A model generated the notes under the pieces. It searched no databases. It saw only the letters and a list, made by a program, of their open reading frames with translations, and was not told the origin of the DNA. A stretch of DNA of 64,000 nt from Herbaspirillum sp. SJZ107 (lineage in GTDB: Bacteria > Pseudomonadota > Gammaproteobacteria > Burkholderiales > Burkholderiaceae_D), in the NCBI RefSeq assembly GCF_006715485.1, contig NZ_VFNH01000002.1, positions 1,550,001-1,614,000 of the forward strand. Reading direction: 5' to 3'. Shown here piece after piece: positions 34,711 to 45,200 of the stretch. Each line of letters starts with the position of its first letter. The first letter of the stretch is position 1. Made by a program: the position numbers and the translations under genes.

Positions 34711-36414
34711 ATGGCTTCATCTTCCGAAAACATCAGCATGGCGGTGTTCTGCGACTTCGAGAACGTCGCGCTCGGCGTGCGCGATGCGAACTACGAGAAA
34801 TTCGACATCAAGCTCGTCCTCGAACGCCTGCTTCTCAAGGGCAGCATCGTGGTCAAGAAAGCCTATTGCGACTGGGACCGCTACAAGAGCTTCAAGGGCA
34901 CCATGCACGAAGCGAACTTCGAACTGATCGAGATCCCGCACGTGCGCCAGTCCGGCAAGAACTCGGCCGACATCCGCATGGTGGTGGACGCGCTCGACCT
35001 GTGCTACACCAAGGCCCACGTCGACACCTTCGTCATCGTCAGCGGCGATTCCGACTTTTCGCCGCTGGTCTCCAAGCTGCGCGAAAACGCCAAGCGCGTG
35101 ATCGGCGTCGGCGTCAAGCAGTCGACCTCGGACCTGCTGGTCGCCAACTGCGACGAATTCATCTTTTATGACGACCTGGTGCGCGAAGTGCGCCGCGCCG
35201 CCGCCAAGCGCGACGAGCGCAAGGCCCAGCCGCAGGCGCAGGCGCCGCAGCAGGGCCGCCGTCCTTCCGACGAAAGCAACCGCAAGAAGGAAGAGATGGA
35301 GGCGCGCAAGCTGCAGGCGCTGGAAATGGTGGTCGAGACCTTCGACGCGCTGGTCTCGGAACGCGGCGACACCGGCAAGATCTGGGCCTCGCTGCTGAAG
35401 GACACCCTGAAGCGCCGCCGTCCGGACTTCTCGGAAACCTATTTCGGCTTCCGCACCTTCGGCAACCTGCTCGAGGAAGCGCAGACGCGCGGCCTGTTCG
35501 AATTCGGCCGCGACGAAAAATCCGGCACTTATGTATACCGCAGCGCCGCCAGCCAGCCGGCCGAGACGCTGGCCGGGGCCGACGCCGAGCAGGCCGAGCT
35601 GACCGTGCCGGAAGCGGCCGATGGCGCGCTCAATGGCATCGGTAGCGGCAGCGGCGGCGAGCTGCCGCTGGAGCAGGCGGTGGCCGAGGCGCCGGCGGCG
35701 TCGAATGGCGCCGCATCCGGCGGCCGCGAGCCGCGCCGCCGCGGTGGCCGTGGCCGCAAGGGTGGCCGCGAGCAGCAGCCGGTCCAGCAGGCGGGCGAGG
35801 ACGCCGCGGCCGTGCCGGCGGCGGGCGACGACAGCGCTTTCGCCAGCTGGCCGGCGCCGACGCCGGACCTGGCGGAAGCGCCGCCGGTCGAACTGTCGCC
35901 GATCGCCGCGCTGGCTGATGCCGCCTCGGCCGCCAGCGCCGCCGCCGTGACGACGGCAGTTGACGCTGACGCTGACGCTGACGCTGCGCCGGCCGCTGCC
36001 ACTGCAGCCGACGTCGTTGCCGACGCTGCCGCCGAAGCCGCCACGCCGGCCGAGCCGGCGCCGCCGGTGAAGGAACGCCGCCGCACGCCGCGCAAGCCGG
36101 CTGCGCGCAAGGCCGCCGCTGCGCCGGTAGAAGACGCTGCGCCATCGATGGAAAGCGCGGCAGAAACCCCGGCCGAAGCACCAGCCGCCGCCGTGGCGGC
36201 GCCGGACGATGCCGCGGTGGCGCTGGATGCCGCTGCGGCGGTCGAGGCGGCGGGTACGGCGACGGCAGAGGACATCGCAGCCGAGGGCGAGGACGCCCAG
36301 GGCGACAAGCCGGCCCGCAACAAGCCGACCCGTGCGCCGCACAAGGCACCGTCGCGCAAGGCGCCGCCACGGGCACGGCGTCCGGCCAAGCCGAAGACGC
36401 CGGCCGAGGGCTGA
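34711..36414 (+). CDS. NYN-domain (LabA-like) putative ribonuclease with LOTUS/OST-HTH domain
   Basis: A 567-residue protein. The N-terminal NYN/PIN-like domain (about 8-165) has the acidic residues of this nuclease group: AVFCDFENVALG, NSADIRMVVDALDL and VIVSGDSDFSPLVSKLREN. A charged linker with a KKEEMEARKLQALEM helix follows, then an OST-HTH/LOTUS-type domain (about 205-290: VSERGDTGKIWASLLKDTLKRRRPDFSETYFGFRTFGNLL). The last 280 residues are low complexity: Ala/Glu/Pro-rich with basic islands (RRGGRGRKGGRE, KERRRTPRKPAARKAA) and an RKAPPRARRPAKPKTPAEG end. Such tails suggest RNA binding. It includes a DADADADA run. RNA target unknown. Confidence 0.85.
   Translation: MASSSENISMAVFCDFENVALGVRDANYEKFDIKLVLERLLLKGSIVVKKAYCDWDRYKSFKGTMHEANFELIEIPHVRQSGKNSADIRMVVDALDLCYTKAHVDTFVIVSGDSDFSPLVSKLRENAKRVIGVGVKQSTSDLLVANCDEFIFYDDLVREVRRAAAKRDERKAQPQAQAPQQGRRPSDESNRKKEEMEARKLQALEMVVETFDALVSERGDTGKIWASLLKDTLKRRRPDFSETYFGFRTFGNLLEEAQTRGLFEFGRDEKSGTYVYRSAASQPAETLAGADAEQAELTVPEAADGALNGIGSGSGGELPLEQAVAEAPAASNGAASGGREPRRRGGRGRKGGREQQPVQQAGEDAAAVPAAGDDSAFASWPAPTPDLAEAPPVELSPIAALADAASAASAAAVTTAVDADADADAAPAAATAADVVADAAAEAATPAEPAPPVKERRRTPRKPAARKAAAAPVEDAAPSMESAAETPAEAPAAAVAAPDDAAVALDAAAAVEAAGTATAEDIAAEGEDAQGDKPARNKPTRAPHKAPSRKAPPRARRPAKPKTPAEG
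35962..35985 (+). repeat. Four tandem GACGCT hexamers inside the NYN gene
   Basis: Four perfect copies of GACGCT encode an alternating Asp-Ala run in the low-complexity part. Slippage here would change length in steps of two residues without a frameshift. Confidence 0.8.
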
Positions 36415-36421
36415 GGCATAT

Positions 36422-36475
36422 GAACGTCGTTCCCGGCATTGCCGGAAACGACTCCCTGCCTTCGCAGGGACGACG
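36422..36475. repeat. Compound REP-like inverted repeat
   Basis: The outer arms AACGTCGT and ACGACG enclose two smaller hairpins (TCCCGGC / GCCGGA and CCCTGC / GCAGGG). The ends match the family seen at 1155 and 56363. It lies 8 bases after the NYN gene stop. Confidence 0.5.
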
Positions 36476-36597
36476 GGGTGAAGGTTCCGTAGCGTCCTGC
36501 ACCCGCGCGCCAGCCCCGCGCACACGTATGCCATAATGACAACGACGAAACACGCCCGCTCCCGGCGCCCTCGGTGTGCAACTTCCAAGGACCCATC

Positions 36598-37047
36598 ATG
36601 CGTACGTTCACCGGACTGCTCCCCAGTGTCGCCATGCTGTTCGCGGCCGCCATCGCCCATGCCCAGCCGGCCCGGGTCCAGGCGGCGCCGTCCGCTTCCC
36701 ATCCGCTGCTCGGCATCTGGACCCTGAGCATTCCCCAGCTGTCCTGTTCCGAGACCTACCACTTCCGCGGCGACGGCACGATGCTGGTCAAGAGCAAGGA
36801 AGAGGTGTCGGAAAGCGAATTCACGATCACCGAAAAGCCGAGCACCAAGGGTTTCTACAAACTCGAAGACAAGATCGTCAAGGACAACGGCAAGCAGGAC
36901 TGTTCGGGCGAGATCACCGAGGTTGGCTCGCGCGTCACCAATTACGTGCGCTTCCATCCGTCCGGCGCGCGCTTCGTGATGTGCGAAGACGAGACCATGG
37001 CAACCTGCATCGGACCGTTCGAGCGGGCGCCGGCCCAGGGTATCTGA
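36598..37047 (+). CDS. Secreted hypothetical protein
   Basis: A 149-residue protein with a Sec signal peptide (about residues 1-25, MLFAAAIAHAQ). The mature part has a small beta-rich pattern (GIWTLSIPQLSCSETYHFRGDGTMLVKSKEE) and four Cys that could form two disulfides. It resembles lipocalin-like secreted proteins in length and in the GxWxL start, but I do not recognise the family. ATG at 36598 is preceded by AAGGA. No operon partner is clear; the symporter gene begins 83 bases later. Confidence 0.7.
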   Translation: MRTFTGLLPSVAMLFAAAIAHAQPARVQAAPSASHPLLGIWTLSIPQLSCSETYHFRGDGTMLVKSKEEVSESEFTITEKPSTKGFYKLEDKIVKDNGKQDCSGEITEVGSRVTNYVRFHPSGARFVMCEDETMATCIGPFERAPAQGI

Positions 37048-37130
37048 CACCGGCCCGGCCGGCGCCGGCCACCCGGTGCCCGGCATCTTCTAGTATATTG
37101 CTGGGCGATTCGACCACCCCTGGAAACCTG

Positions 37131-38618
37131 ATGTCCCCGGCTTTACTTTTCTGCATCCTCATCGGCTACTTCGCGCTGCTGCTCGGCGTCGCCTGGGCCA
37201 CCGCGCGCAACGCCGACAACGACAGTTTTTTCATCGGTAACAAGAGCAGCAACTGGATGCTGGTCGCCTTCGGCATGGTCGGCACGACCCTGTCCGGCGT
37301 GACCTTCGTCAGCGTCCCCGGCGCGGTCGGCGCCGACGGTTTCGGCTACCTGCAGGTGCTGATCGGGTACGTGGCAGGCTACATCGCGGTGGTCTACCTG
37401 CTGCTGCCGCTGTACTACCGGATGAAGCTGACCTCGATTTATCACTATCTCGAGGTGCGCCTGGGCCGGCGTGCCTACCAGAGCGGCGCCGGCTTCTTCA
37501 TTCTGTCGCGCCTGTTCGGCGCCACCGCGCGCCTGTACCTGGTGGTAGCGGTGCTGCAGTCGATCATCCTCGACAGCCTCGGCATCCCGTTCTGGCTGAC
37601 CACCTTCGTCATCCTCGGCATGATCCTGCTGTACACCTATCAGGGCGGCGTCAAGACCATCGTCTGGACCGACACCCTGCAGACCAGCTGCATGCTGTTC
37701 GGCCTGTTCGCCTGCGCCGCCTTCCTGCTCGGCCAGCTCGATCTGTCGGTGCCGCAGGCGCTGGCGCAGATGCAGGAGCGCGGCCTGGCGCGCGTGTTCA
37801 CGCTCGATCCGAACGCGCCCGGCTTCTGGCTCAAGCAGATCGTGGCCGGCGCCTTCATCACCATCACCATGACCGGCATGGACCAGGAAATGATGCAGAA
37901 GACGATTTCGGTGAAGACCCTGAAGGATTCGCAGAAGAACCTGCTCAGCCTGACCGCGGTGCTGGCGGTGGTGCTGTGCGCCTTCCTGTTCCTGGGCGGC
38001 CTGCTGTACCTGTATGCGCCGCTGGCGGGCGTGAGCGCGACCGGCGATAAAATCTTCCCGGCGACCGTCATGGGCCACCTGCCGGGAGCAGTACAGATCA
38101 TCTTTTTGATCGCGCTGATCTCGGCGCTGTTCCCGAGCGCGGACGGCGCCATCACGGCGCTGACCTCGACCTTCTGCATCGACATCCTCGGCATCCAGCG
38201 CCGCCCCGGCATGAGCGAAGCCGCCCGCATGCGCCTGCGCCGCCACGTGCACCTGGCGTTCGCGCTGCTGTTCCTGGCGATGGTGATGGTCTTCAAATGG
38301 CTGAACGATCCGAGCATGATCGGCGTGGTGCTGAAGGTGGCGGGCTACACGTATGGCCCGCTGCTCGGGCTGTTCGCCTTCGGCATGATGACGACGCGGA
38401 CCCTGAACGACCGCCTGGTGCCGGTCGTGACCATCGGTGCGCCGATCCTGTGCGCATTGCTTGAACATTACCAACAACTTGTGTTGGGCAGCTATCGCCT
38501 TGGCCTGGAATTGCTTATCCTGAACGGTGCGCTCGTATTTGCCGGGCTGTTCGCGATTTCGCGCCGCGCCACGGCACGGCCCGCGGGCGGCGCCGTCGCC
38601 GCCAACACCCCATTCTGA
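37131..38618 (+). CDS. Sodium:solute symporter (SSS) family transporter
   Basis: A 495-residue inner-membrane symporter with about 13 hydrophobic helices. The SSS core is clear: an unwound first helix region with GTTLSGVTFVSVPGAVGADGFGYLQV, TYQGGVKTIVWTDTLQT, and GMDQEMMQKTISVKTLKDSQKNLL, which holds the family signature. Substrate unknown; the closest look is to the sialic acid/proline/vitamin-type SSS proteins. ATG at 37131; the frame is open upstream but without a better start. Upstream is a TATATT-like element near 37093. sppA begins 19 bases after its stop, suggesting a shared transcript. Confidence 0.9.
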   Translation: MSPALLFCILIGYFALLLGVAWATARNADNDSFFIGNKSSNWMLVAFGMVGTTLSGVTFVSVPGAVGADGFGYLQVLIGYVAGYIAVVYLLLPLYYRMKLTSIYHYLEVRLGRRAYQSGAGFFILSRLFGATARLYLVVAVLQSIILDSLGIPFWLTTFVILGMILLYTYQGGVKTIVWTDTLQTSCMLFGLFACAAFLLGQLDLSVPQALAQMQERGLARVFTLDPNAPGFWLKQIVAGAFITITMTGMDQEMMQKTISVKTLKDSQKNLLSLTAVLAVVLCAFLFLGGLLYLYAPLAGVSATGDKIFPATVMGHLPGAVQIIFLIALISALFPSADGAITALTSTFCIDILGIQRRPGMSEAARMRLRRHVHLAFALLFLAMVMVFKWLNDPSMIGVVLKVAGYTYGPLLGLFAFGMMTTRTLNDRLVPVVTIGAPILCALLEHYQQLVLGSYRLGLELLILNGALVFAGLFAISRRATARPAGGAVAANTPF

Positions 38619-38637
38619 AAACCTGACCGGAGTCCAG

Positions 38638-40509
38638 ATGTCCTTCAAGCCCTTGTCCACCCTGCGCCGCGGTATCGGCTCGCTCTGGCGCGGCCTCGAC
38701 GCCACGCGCCGCTTCGTGCTGAACCTGATCTTCCTGCTGGTCCTGATCGTGCTGTTGATGGCGATCTTCGGCAGCGGTCTCAAGCCGCTGTCGCCCAAGA
38801 CCGCGCTGGTGCTCGACCTCAAGGGCGAGCTGGTCGAGGAGCGCGCCGGCAGCGTGCGCGATTCCGTCGTGGCCGGCCTGAGCGGCAACGCGCGCCGCGT
38901 GGTCCAGCTGCGCGACGTGCTCACCGCGCTGGACCACGCCGGCAAGGATGACAAGATCAATACCGTCGTCCTGCTGCTCGACCAGCTCGATGGCGGCGGC
39001 CTGGCCTCGCTGCGCGAGATCGGCGCCGCCGTCGACCGCGTCAAGGCCAGGGGCAAGACCGTGGTCGCCTGGGGCGGCAGCTACGACCAGAAACGCTACC
39101 TGGTGGCTTCCCACGCCAGCGAGGTCTACCTGCACCCGATGGGCATGGTGATGATCGAAGGTTTCGGCCGCCACCGCAACTACTACCGCGACGCGCTCGA
39201 CAAGGTCGGCGTCACGGTCAACCTGATGAAGGTCGGCACTTATAAAAGCTTTGCCGAGCCGTATATCGGCAACGGCCCGTCGCAGGCGGCACAGGAGGCC
39301 GACAGCTTCCTGTACAACGCGCTGTGGGCCAACTACACGGGCGAGGTCGAGAAGGCGCGCAAGCTGCCGGCGGGCAGCCTGGCCAAGGGCATCGACGAAC
39401 TGCCGCAGCGCATGGCAGCGGCCAACGGCAACGCCGCCAAGGTGGCGCTCGACTGGAAGCTGGTCGACGGCCTGAAAACGCGCGACGAAGTGCGCGCCAT
39501 GCTGATCAAGCGCGGCGTCTACGACGACACCAACAAAACCTTCCGCCAGATCGGCTTCGACGACTACGTGGCGCACTACCCGGACAAGAAGCTGGGCGAT
39601 GCGGTGGCGGTGGTGGTCGCCGCCGGCGACATCACCGAAGGCATGGGCGGCCCGGGCATGGTCGGCGGCCTGTCGACCTCGAACCTGATCCGCGCCGCGC
39701 GCGAGGACAAGGACGTCAAGGCGCTGGTGCTGCGCGTGAATTCCCCGGGCGGCAGCGCCTTCGGCTCGGAACTGATCCGGCGCGAGCTGGAACTGACGCG
39801 CGCCGCCGGCAAGCCGGTGGTGGTGTCGATGGGCGACGTGGCGGCTTCCGGCGGCTACTGGATCTCGATGGCGGCCGACGAAGTGATCGCCGACCCGTCC
39901 ACCGTGACCGGTTCGATCGGCGTGTTCGCGATCCTGCCGACCGCCGACAAGGTGGTCGACAAGCTGGGCATCCACACCGCCGGCGTGACCACCACGTGGC
40001 TGGCCGACGCCTACAATCCGCTGCGCCCGCTCGATCCGCGCTTCGGCCAGCTGATCCAGTCCAGCATCAATCATATTTATGACGAATTCACGACCAAGGC
40101 CGCGATCGCGCGCCGCACCTCGCCGGAAAAGATCGACGCGGTGGGGCAGGGCCGGGTCTGGACCGGCGCCCAGGCCAAGGAACGCGGCCTGGTCGACCGC
40201 CTCGGCAGCTACGGCGATGCGCTGCGCTCGGCCGCCCGGCGCGCCAAGCTGGGCGACGATTACCGCATCGCCTATGCCGAGCAGCCGGCGTCGCTGGCGG
40301 AGCGCTTCCTGGCAAGCCTCGGCCTGTCCGACGTGCAGGCGCTGAACGTGCAGGTGAAACTGGGCCTGCTGCCGGATCCGGTGACCGCTGCGGCCCTGTC
40401 CACCGGTGCTGCCGCAGGCATCACGCGCGACCTCGGCTGGCTGTCGCAGGTGGCCGAGCGCCGCCAGCCGTTCGCGGCGGTGACGCACTGCCTGTGCGAA
40501 GCGCCCTGA
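38638..40509 (+). CDS. sppA: Signal peptide peptidase SppA, 67K type
   Basis: A 623-residue membrane-bound protease that degrades cleaved signal peptides. The N-terminal anchor helix is at about 25-50. The catalytic dyad is Lys203 in VGTYKSFAEP and Ser404 in GDVAASGGYWIS, as in E. coli SppA (Lys209, Ser409), so the two domains are joined in the long bacterial form. A C-terminal domain of about 200 residues includes SPEKIDAVGQGRVWTGAQAKERGLVD. Shine-Dalgarno CCGGAG precedes the ATG. A hairpin and a strong terminator follow. Confidence 0.95.
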   Translation: MSFKPLSTLRRGIGSLWRGLDATRRFVLNLIFLLVLIVLLMAIFGSGLKPLSPKTALVLDLKGELVEERAGSVRDSVVAGLSGNARRVVQLRDVLTALDHAGKDDKINTVVLLLDQLDGGGLASLREIGAAVDRVKARGKTVVAWGGSYDQKRYLVASHASEVYLHPMGMVMIEGFGRHRNYYRDALDKVGVTVNLMKVGTYKSFAEPYIGNGPSQAAQEADSFLYNALWANYTGEVEKARKLPAGSLAKGIDELPQRMAAANGNAAKVALDWKLVDGLKTRDEVRAMLIKRGVYDDTNKTFRQIGFDDYVAHYPDKKLGDAVAVVVAAGDITEGMGGPGMVGGLSTSNLIRAAREDKDVKALVLRVNSPGGSAFGSELIRRELELTRAAGKPVVVSMGDVAASGGYWISMAADEVIADPSTVTGSIGVFAILPTADKVVDKLGIHTAGVTTTWLADAYNPLRPLDPRFGQLIQSSINHIYDEFTTKAAIARRTSPEKIDAVGQGRVWTGAQAKERGLVDRLGSYGDALRSAARRAKLGDDYRIAYAEQPASLAERFLASLGLSDVQALNVQVKLGLLPDPVTAAALSTGAAAGITRDLGWLSQVAERRQPFAAVTHCLCEAP

Positions 40510-40528
40510 GTTTTGTAACGTCTTGTAG

Positions 40529-40548
40529 GCCGGCATGCAGATGCCGGC
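40529..40548 (+). repeat. 8-bp inverted repeat, loop GCAG
   Basis: GCCGGCAT and ATGCCGGC form a perfect hairpin with loop GCAG, immediately before the terminator at 40553. The GCAG loop is shared with the repeat at 56363. Confidence 0.6.
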
Positions 40549-40552
40549 GCGA

Positions 40553-40581
40553 CGGGCGCGGGATCTTCCGCGCCCGTTTTT
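40553..40581 (+). terminator. Rho-independent terminator after sppA
   Basis: CGGGCGCGG and CCGCGCCCG form a perfect 9-bp stem around GATCTT, followed by TTTTTGTTTT. This is a textbook terminator for the symporter-sppA transcript. Confidence 0.9.
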
Positions 40582-40777
40582 GTTTTGAATGTCCGCGTAT
40601 GTGGCGCGATCGGTGTTCAACGGTGTAAAGACGCGTGCCGGCTTTGTATCCGGATGTTTCGCAGGGCGCCGATGTCGCCGCCTTCTGTACGAACTGAAAC
40701 ATAAACACGGTGCGACGCATGGTAAAGTCGAGGGAACTTTTATTGTGCTTTTGAACACTCGGCCGCCAAGGACAAGA

Positions 40778-42223
40778 ATGAATTCGACCGTTACCCCGGA
40801 CAAGGACAAGACCACCACCACCCCGAGGCGTTCGCGCCGCTCGCGCATCATCGGCACCATCATCGCCCTGCTGGCGATGGCCGGACTCGGGTGGCTGGCC
40901 TGGCACCTGACGCACCAGGACCCGCAGGCCGGTCCCGGCGGCGCCCCCGGCGCGGGCGGACAGGGCCGCGGTGGTGCCGGTGGCGGCGGTGGCCGGGGCG
41001 GTCCCGGCGGACGCGGCATGCCGGCCACCACGGTCGGCACCGGCAAGGCCGAACGCGCCGACATCCCGATCCTGCTCGACGCCCTCGGCACCGTGACCCC
41101 GGCGGCGGTGGCGACCGTGCGCCCGCAGGTCGGCGGCGTGCTGCAGAAGATCAACTTCACCGAAGGGCAGCTGGTCAAGGAAGGCCAGGTGCTGGCCACC
41201 ATCGACCCGCGGCCGTCGCAGATGGCGCTGCTGCAGGCGACCGGCCAGCGCCAGCGCGACGAAGCGCAGCTGGAAAGCGCGCGCGTGCTGCTCAAGCGCT
41301 ACCAGACCCTGCTCGAGCAGGACTCGATCGCGCGCCAGGACGTCGACACCCAGGCCGCGCTGGTAAAACAGCTGGAAGGCACCGTCACCACCGACAAGGC
41401 AGCCGAAGGCATCGCCCGCATCAACCTCGGCTACACCCAGGTGCGCGCGCCGATCAGCGGCCGCGTCGGCCTGCGCACGGTCGACATCGGCAACCTGGTG
41501 AATTCGGGCGACACCAACGGCATCGCCGTGATCACCCAGCAGTCGCCGATCGACGTCGAATTCGCGGTCCCCCAAGACAATCTGCCGATGCTGCAGCAGC
41601 GTATCAACGACAACGCGACGCTGCCGGCCACGGCGCTGGACCGCACCCGCACCGACACCCTGGCCAGCGGCCGCTTCATGGCGCTGGACAACCAGGTCGA
41701 CACCCAGACCGGCACCGTGCGTGCCAAGGCGCGCTTCACGAACGATGCGCTGAAACTGTTCCCGAGCCAGTTCGTGAACATCCGCCTGCAGGTCAACCTG
41801 ATCAAGAATGCGGTCACGGTGCCGGTGACGGCGCTGCGCCACGGTTCCAACGGCGACTTCGTCTACGTGCTGAATCCGCAGGAGCGCACGGTGGCGCTGC
41901 GCACCGTCAAGCGCGGCCAGGCGACCGCCGAGCGCGTCGAGATCACCAGCGGCCTGCAGGGCGGCGAGACCGTGATCACCGAAGGCGCCGACCGCCTCAA
42001 GGACGGCGCCAAGGTGACGCTGCCGGGCGACCGTCCGCAGGGCATGGGCGCCGGCGGCCGCCGTGGCCAGCATGGCGGCGCTGCGGGTGCGAGCGCGCAG
42101 GGCGGCACGGCACCGGCAGCGCCCGGCGCCACCCCGGCCGCCGCAGAAGGCGCGCAGCCGCAGGGCCAGCAGGGTGGCGAGCGCCGTCAGCGCCGCCAGC
42201 AGCAGGAGGGTGCAGCGCAATGA
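40778..42223 (+). CDS. mdtA: MdtA-type periplasmic adaptor of an RND efflux pump
   Basis: A 481-residue membrane-fusion protein linking an inner-membrane RND pump to an outer-membrane channel. One N-terminal helix (about 25-45) is followed by a Gly-rich linker ([21 protein letters not shown]), then lipoyl halves ([58 protein letters not shown]), an alpha-hairpin between them, and beta-barrel and proximal domains. The C-terminus is Gly/Gln/Ala-rich. The start with [10 protein letters not shown] has AAGGACA upstream. It is the first gene of the pump operon. Confidence 0.9.
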   Translation: MNSTVTPDKDKTTTTPRRSRRSRIIGTIIALLAMAGLGWLAWHLTHQDPQAGPGGAPGAGGQGRGGAGGGGGRGGPGGRGMPATTVGTGKAERADIPILLDALGTVTPAAVATVRPQVGGVLQKINFTEGQLVKEGQVLATIDPRPSQMALLQATGQRQRDEAQLESARVLLKRYQTLLEQDSIARQDVDTQAALVKQLEGTVTTDKAAEGIARINLGYTQVRAPISGRVGLRTVDIGNLVNSGDTNGIAVITQQSPIDVEFAVPQDNLPMLQQRINDNATLPATALDRTRTDTLASGRFMALDNQVDTQTGTVRAKARFTNDALKLFPSQFVNIRLQVNLIKNAVTVPVTALRHGSNGDFVYVLNPQERTVALRTVKRGQATAERVEITSGLQGGETVITEGADRLKDGAKVTLPGDRPQGMGAGGRRGQHGGAAGASAQGGTAPAAPGATPAAAEGAQPQGQQGGERRQRRQQQEGAAQ

Positions 42224-42252
42224 GTGTAATCCGTACGGAGGTGCGCGCATGA
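42220..42252 (+). CDS. Ten-codon relay ORF between mdtA and mdtB
   Basis: The string ATGA at 42220 makes the start of a micro-ORF ([10 protein letters not shown]) overlap the stop of mdtA, and its own stop TGA overlaps the ATG of mdtB. It has its own AGGAGGG site 9 bases upstream. This looks like a translational coupling relay rather than a functional peptide. Confidence 0.4.
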   Translation: MSVIRTEVRA

Positions 42253-45200
42253 GTCCATCCGCCCCATTCATCCGTCGTCCGGTCGCCACCTCGCTGCTGA
42301 TGCTGGCGATTATCCTGGCCGGCCTGGTCGGGTATAAATTCCTGCCGCTGTCGGCGCTGCCGCAAGTCGATTTCCCGACCATCCAGGTGCAGACGCTGTA
42401 CCCGGGCGCCAGTCCGGAAGTGATGGCGCGCACCGTGACCGCGCCGCTGGAGCGCCAGTTCGGCCAGATGTCCGGCCTGTCGCGCATGAGTTCCACCAGC
42501 GCGGCCGGCGTGTCCGTGATCACCCTGCAGTTCAGCCTCGGCGAGACGCTCGACGTCGCCGAGCAGGAAGTGCAGGCCGCGATCAATGCCGGCGGCTCGC
42601 TGCTGCCGACCGACCTGCCGGCGCCGCCGGTGTACGCCAAGGTGAATCCGGCCGACGCGCCGGTGCTGACGCTGGCGATCACCTCGGACACGATGCCTCT
42701 GACCGAGGTGCAGAACCTGGTCAATACACGCCTGGCACTCAAGATCAGCCAGGTCAGCGGCGTCGGCCTGGTCACGCTGCAGGGCGGCCAGCGGCCGGCG
42801 GTGCGGATCCAGGCGAATACCGATGCGCTGGCCTCGTACGGCCTGGGCCTGGATACGCTGCGCACCGCGATCACCAACGCCAACGCCAACAGCGCCAAGG
42901 GCAGTTTCGACGGCCCGGCGCGCGCCTATACCATCAACGCCAACGACCAGCTGGTCACGGTGCCCGACTACAAGGGCCTGATCGTCGCCTACCGCAACGG
43001 CGCCCCGGTGCGCCTGTCGGACGTGGCGCGCGTGGTCGACAGCGCCGAAAACGTCAAGCTGGGCGCCTGGGCCAACATGAAGCCGGCGATCATCCTGAAC
43101 GTGCAGCGCCAGCCGGGCGCCAACGTGATCGCCACCGTGGACGCCATCAAGGAGCGCTTGCCGGAACTGCAGGCGAGCCTGCCGGCCAACATCAGCCTGA
43201 GCGTGCTGTCCGACCGCACCACCGGCATCCGCGCCTCGGTCGAGCACGTGCAGATCGAACTGGTGCTGGCCGTGGTGCTGGTGGTGCTGGTGATCTTCGC
43301 CTTCCTGCACAGCCTGCGCGCCACCATCATCGCCAGCCTGTCGGTGCCGATCTCGCTGATCGGCACCTTCGGCGTGATGTACCTGCTCGGCTACTCGCTG
43401 AACAACCTGTCGCTGATGGCGCTGACGATCGCCACCGGCTTCGTGGTCGACGACGCCATCGTCATGATCGAGAACATCGCGCGCTATATAGAAGAAGGCG
43501 AAAAGCCGATGGCGGCGGCGCTCAAGGGCGCGACCCAGATCGGCTTCACCATCATCTCGCTGACGGTGTCCCTGATCGCGGTCTTGATCCCGCTGCTGTT
43601 CATGGGCGACGTGGTGGGACGCCTGTTCCGCGAGTTCGCGGTGACGCTGGCGATCACCATCCTGATCTCGGCGGTGGTGTCGCTGACGCTGGTGCCGATG
43701 ATGTCGGGACGCTGGCTCAAGGCCGAGGACAAGTCGCACGAGAGCAAGTTCGCCCGTAAATTCCAAGGCGGCTTCGACTGGGTCATCAAGCACTACGACA
43801 CCAGCCTGAACTGGGTGCTGGCACGCCAGGGCCTGACCCTGCTGGTGGCGCTCGGCACGCTGGTGCTGACCGCGCTGCTGTGGACCTTCATCCCGAAAAG
43901 CCTGTTCCCGACCCAGGACACCGGCCAGCTGCAGGCGCGCGTCGAAGCGCGCCAGGCGATTTCCTACCAGGCGATGGCCGAGATGCAGCAGGCCGTGGCG
44001 CGTGAAGTGCTGGCCGACCCCGACGTGCTGTCGCTCAGCTCGACGGTAGGCGTGGATGCGGCCAACAACACCATGCTGCACACCGGCACCATGCTGATCA
44101 ACCTGAAGGAAGACCGCAGCAACCAGGAAGACCTGATGGAGCGCCTGCGTTCGCGCGTGGCGCGCAACGTGGCCGGCGCCACGCTGTACCTGCAGCCGAC
44201 CCAGGACCTGACCATCGATGCCGAGAGCGGCCCGACCCAGTACCGGCTGTCGATCGAAGGCGCCGACACCAAGACCGTGACCGAGTGGGCTACCAGGCTG
44301 TCGCAGGCGATGGCGCAGAGGAAGGAACTGCGCAACGTGGTCACCGACGCCGGCGCCACCGGTGCCGCGGCCTACGTCAACATCGACCGCGACAGCGCCT
44401 CGCGCCTGTCGGTGACGGCCTCCAACGTCGACGACGCCCTGTACAGCGCCTTCGGCCAGCGCATCGTGTCGACCATCTTCACCGAGACCAACCAGTACCG
44501 CGTGATCCTGGAAGCCCAGCAGGACGAGCAGATGTCGCTCGACTCGCTGTCCAACCTGCAGCTGCGCACCGGTTCCGGGTCGCCGACGCCGCTGTCCAGC
44601 ATCGCCGCGATCACCGAGCAGGCGGCGCCGCTGCAGATCACCCACGTGGCGCAGTACCCGGCCACCACCGTCGGCTTCGACACCGCATCCGGCGTCAAGC
44701 TGGGCACCGCGGTCAGCGCGATCCGCGAGGTGGCCGAGCAGATCAAGCTGCCGGCCTCGGTGACGCTGACCTTCCTCGGCGCTTCCGGCGCGTACCAGAA
44801 CTCGCTGTCGAACCAGCTGTGGCTGATCCTGGCGGCAGTGGTGTGCGTGTACATCGTGCTGGGCGTGCTGTACGAAAGCTATATCCACCCGCTGACCATC
44901 CTGTCGACGCTGCCGTCGGCCGGCGTCGGCGCGCTGCTGGCGCTGATGGTGACCGGGCAGGGCCTGGGCGTGATCGGCATCATCGGCATCATCCTGCTGA
45001 TCGGCATCGTCAAGAAGAACGCGATCATGATGATCGACTTCGCCATCGAAGCGGAAAGGGACGAAGGCAAGGACCCGCGCACCGCGATCCACCAGGCGGC
45101 GATGCTGCGCTTCCGCCCGATCATCATGACCACGCTGGCGGCGCTGTTCGCCGCCATCCCGCTGATGTTCGGCTGGGGCGAGGGCGCCGAGCTGCGGCGT

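Noticed and set aside
35962..35985. CRISPR-like or regulatory repeat
   Set aside because: It is a coding hexanucleotide repeat inside the NYN gene, without spacers.
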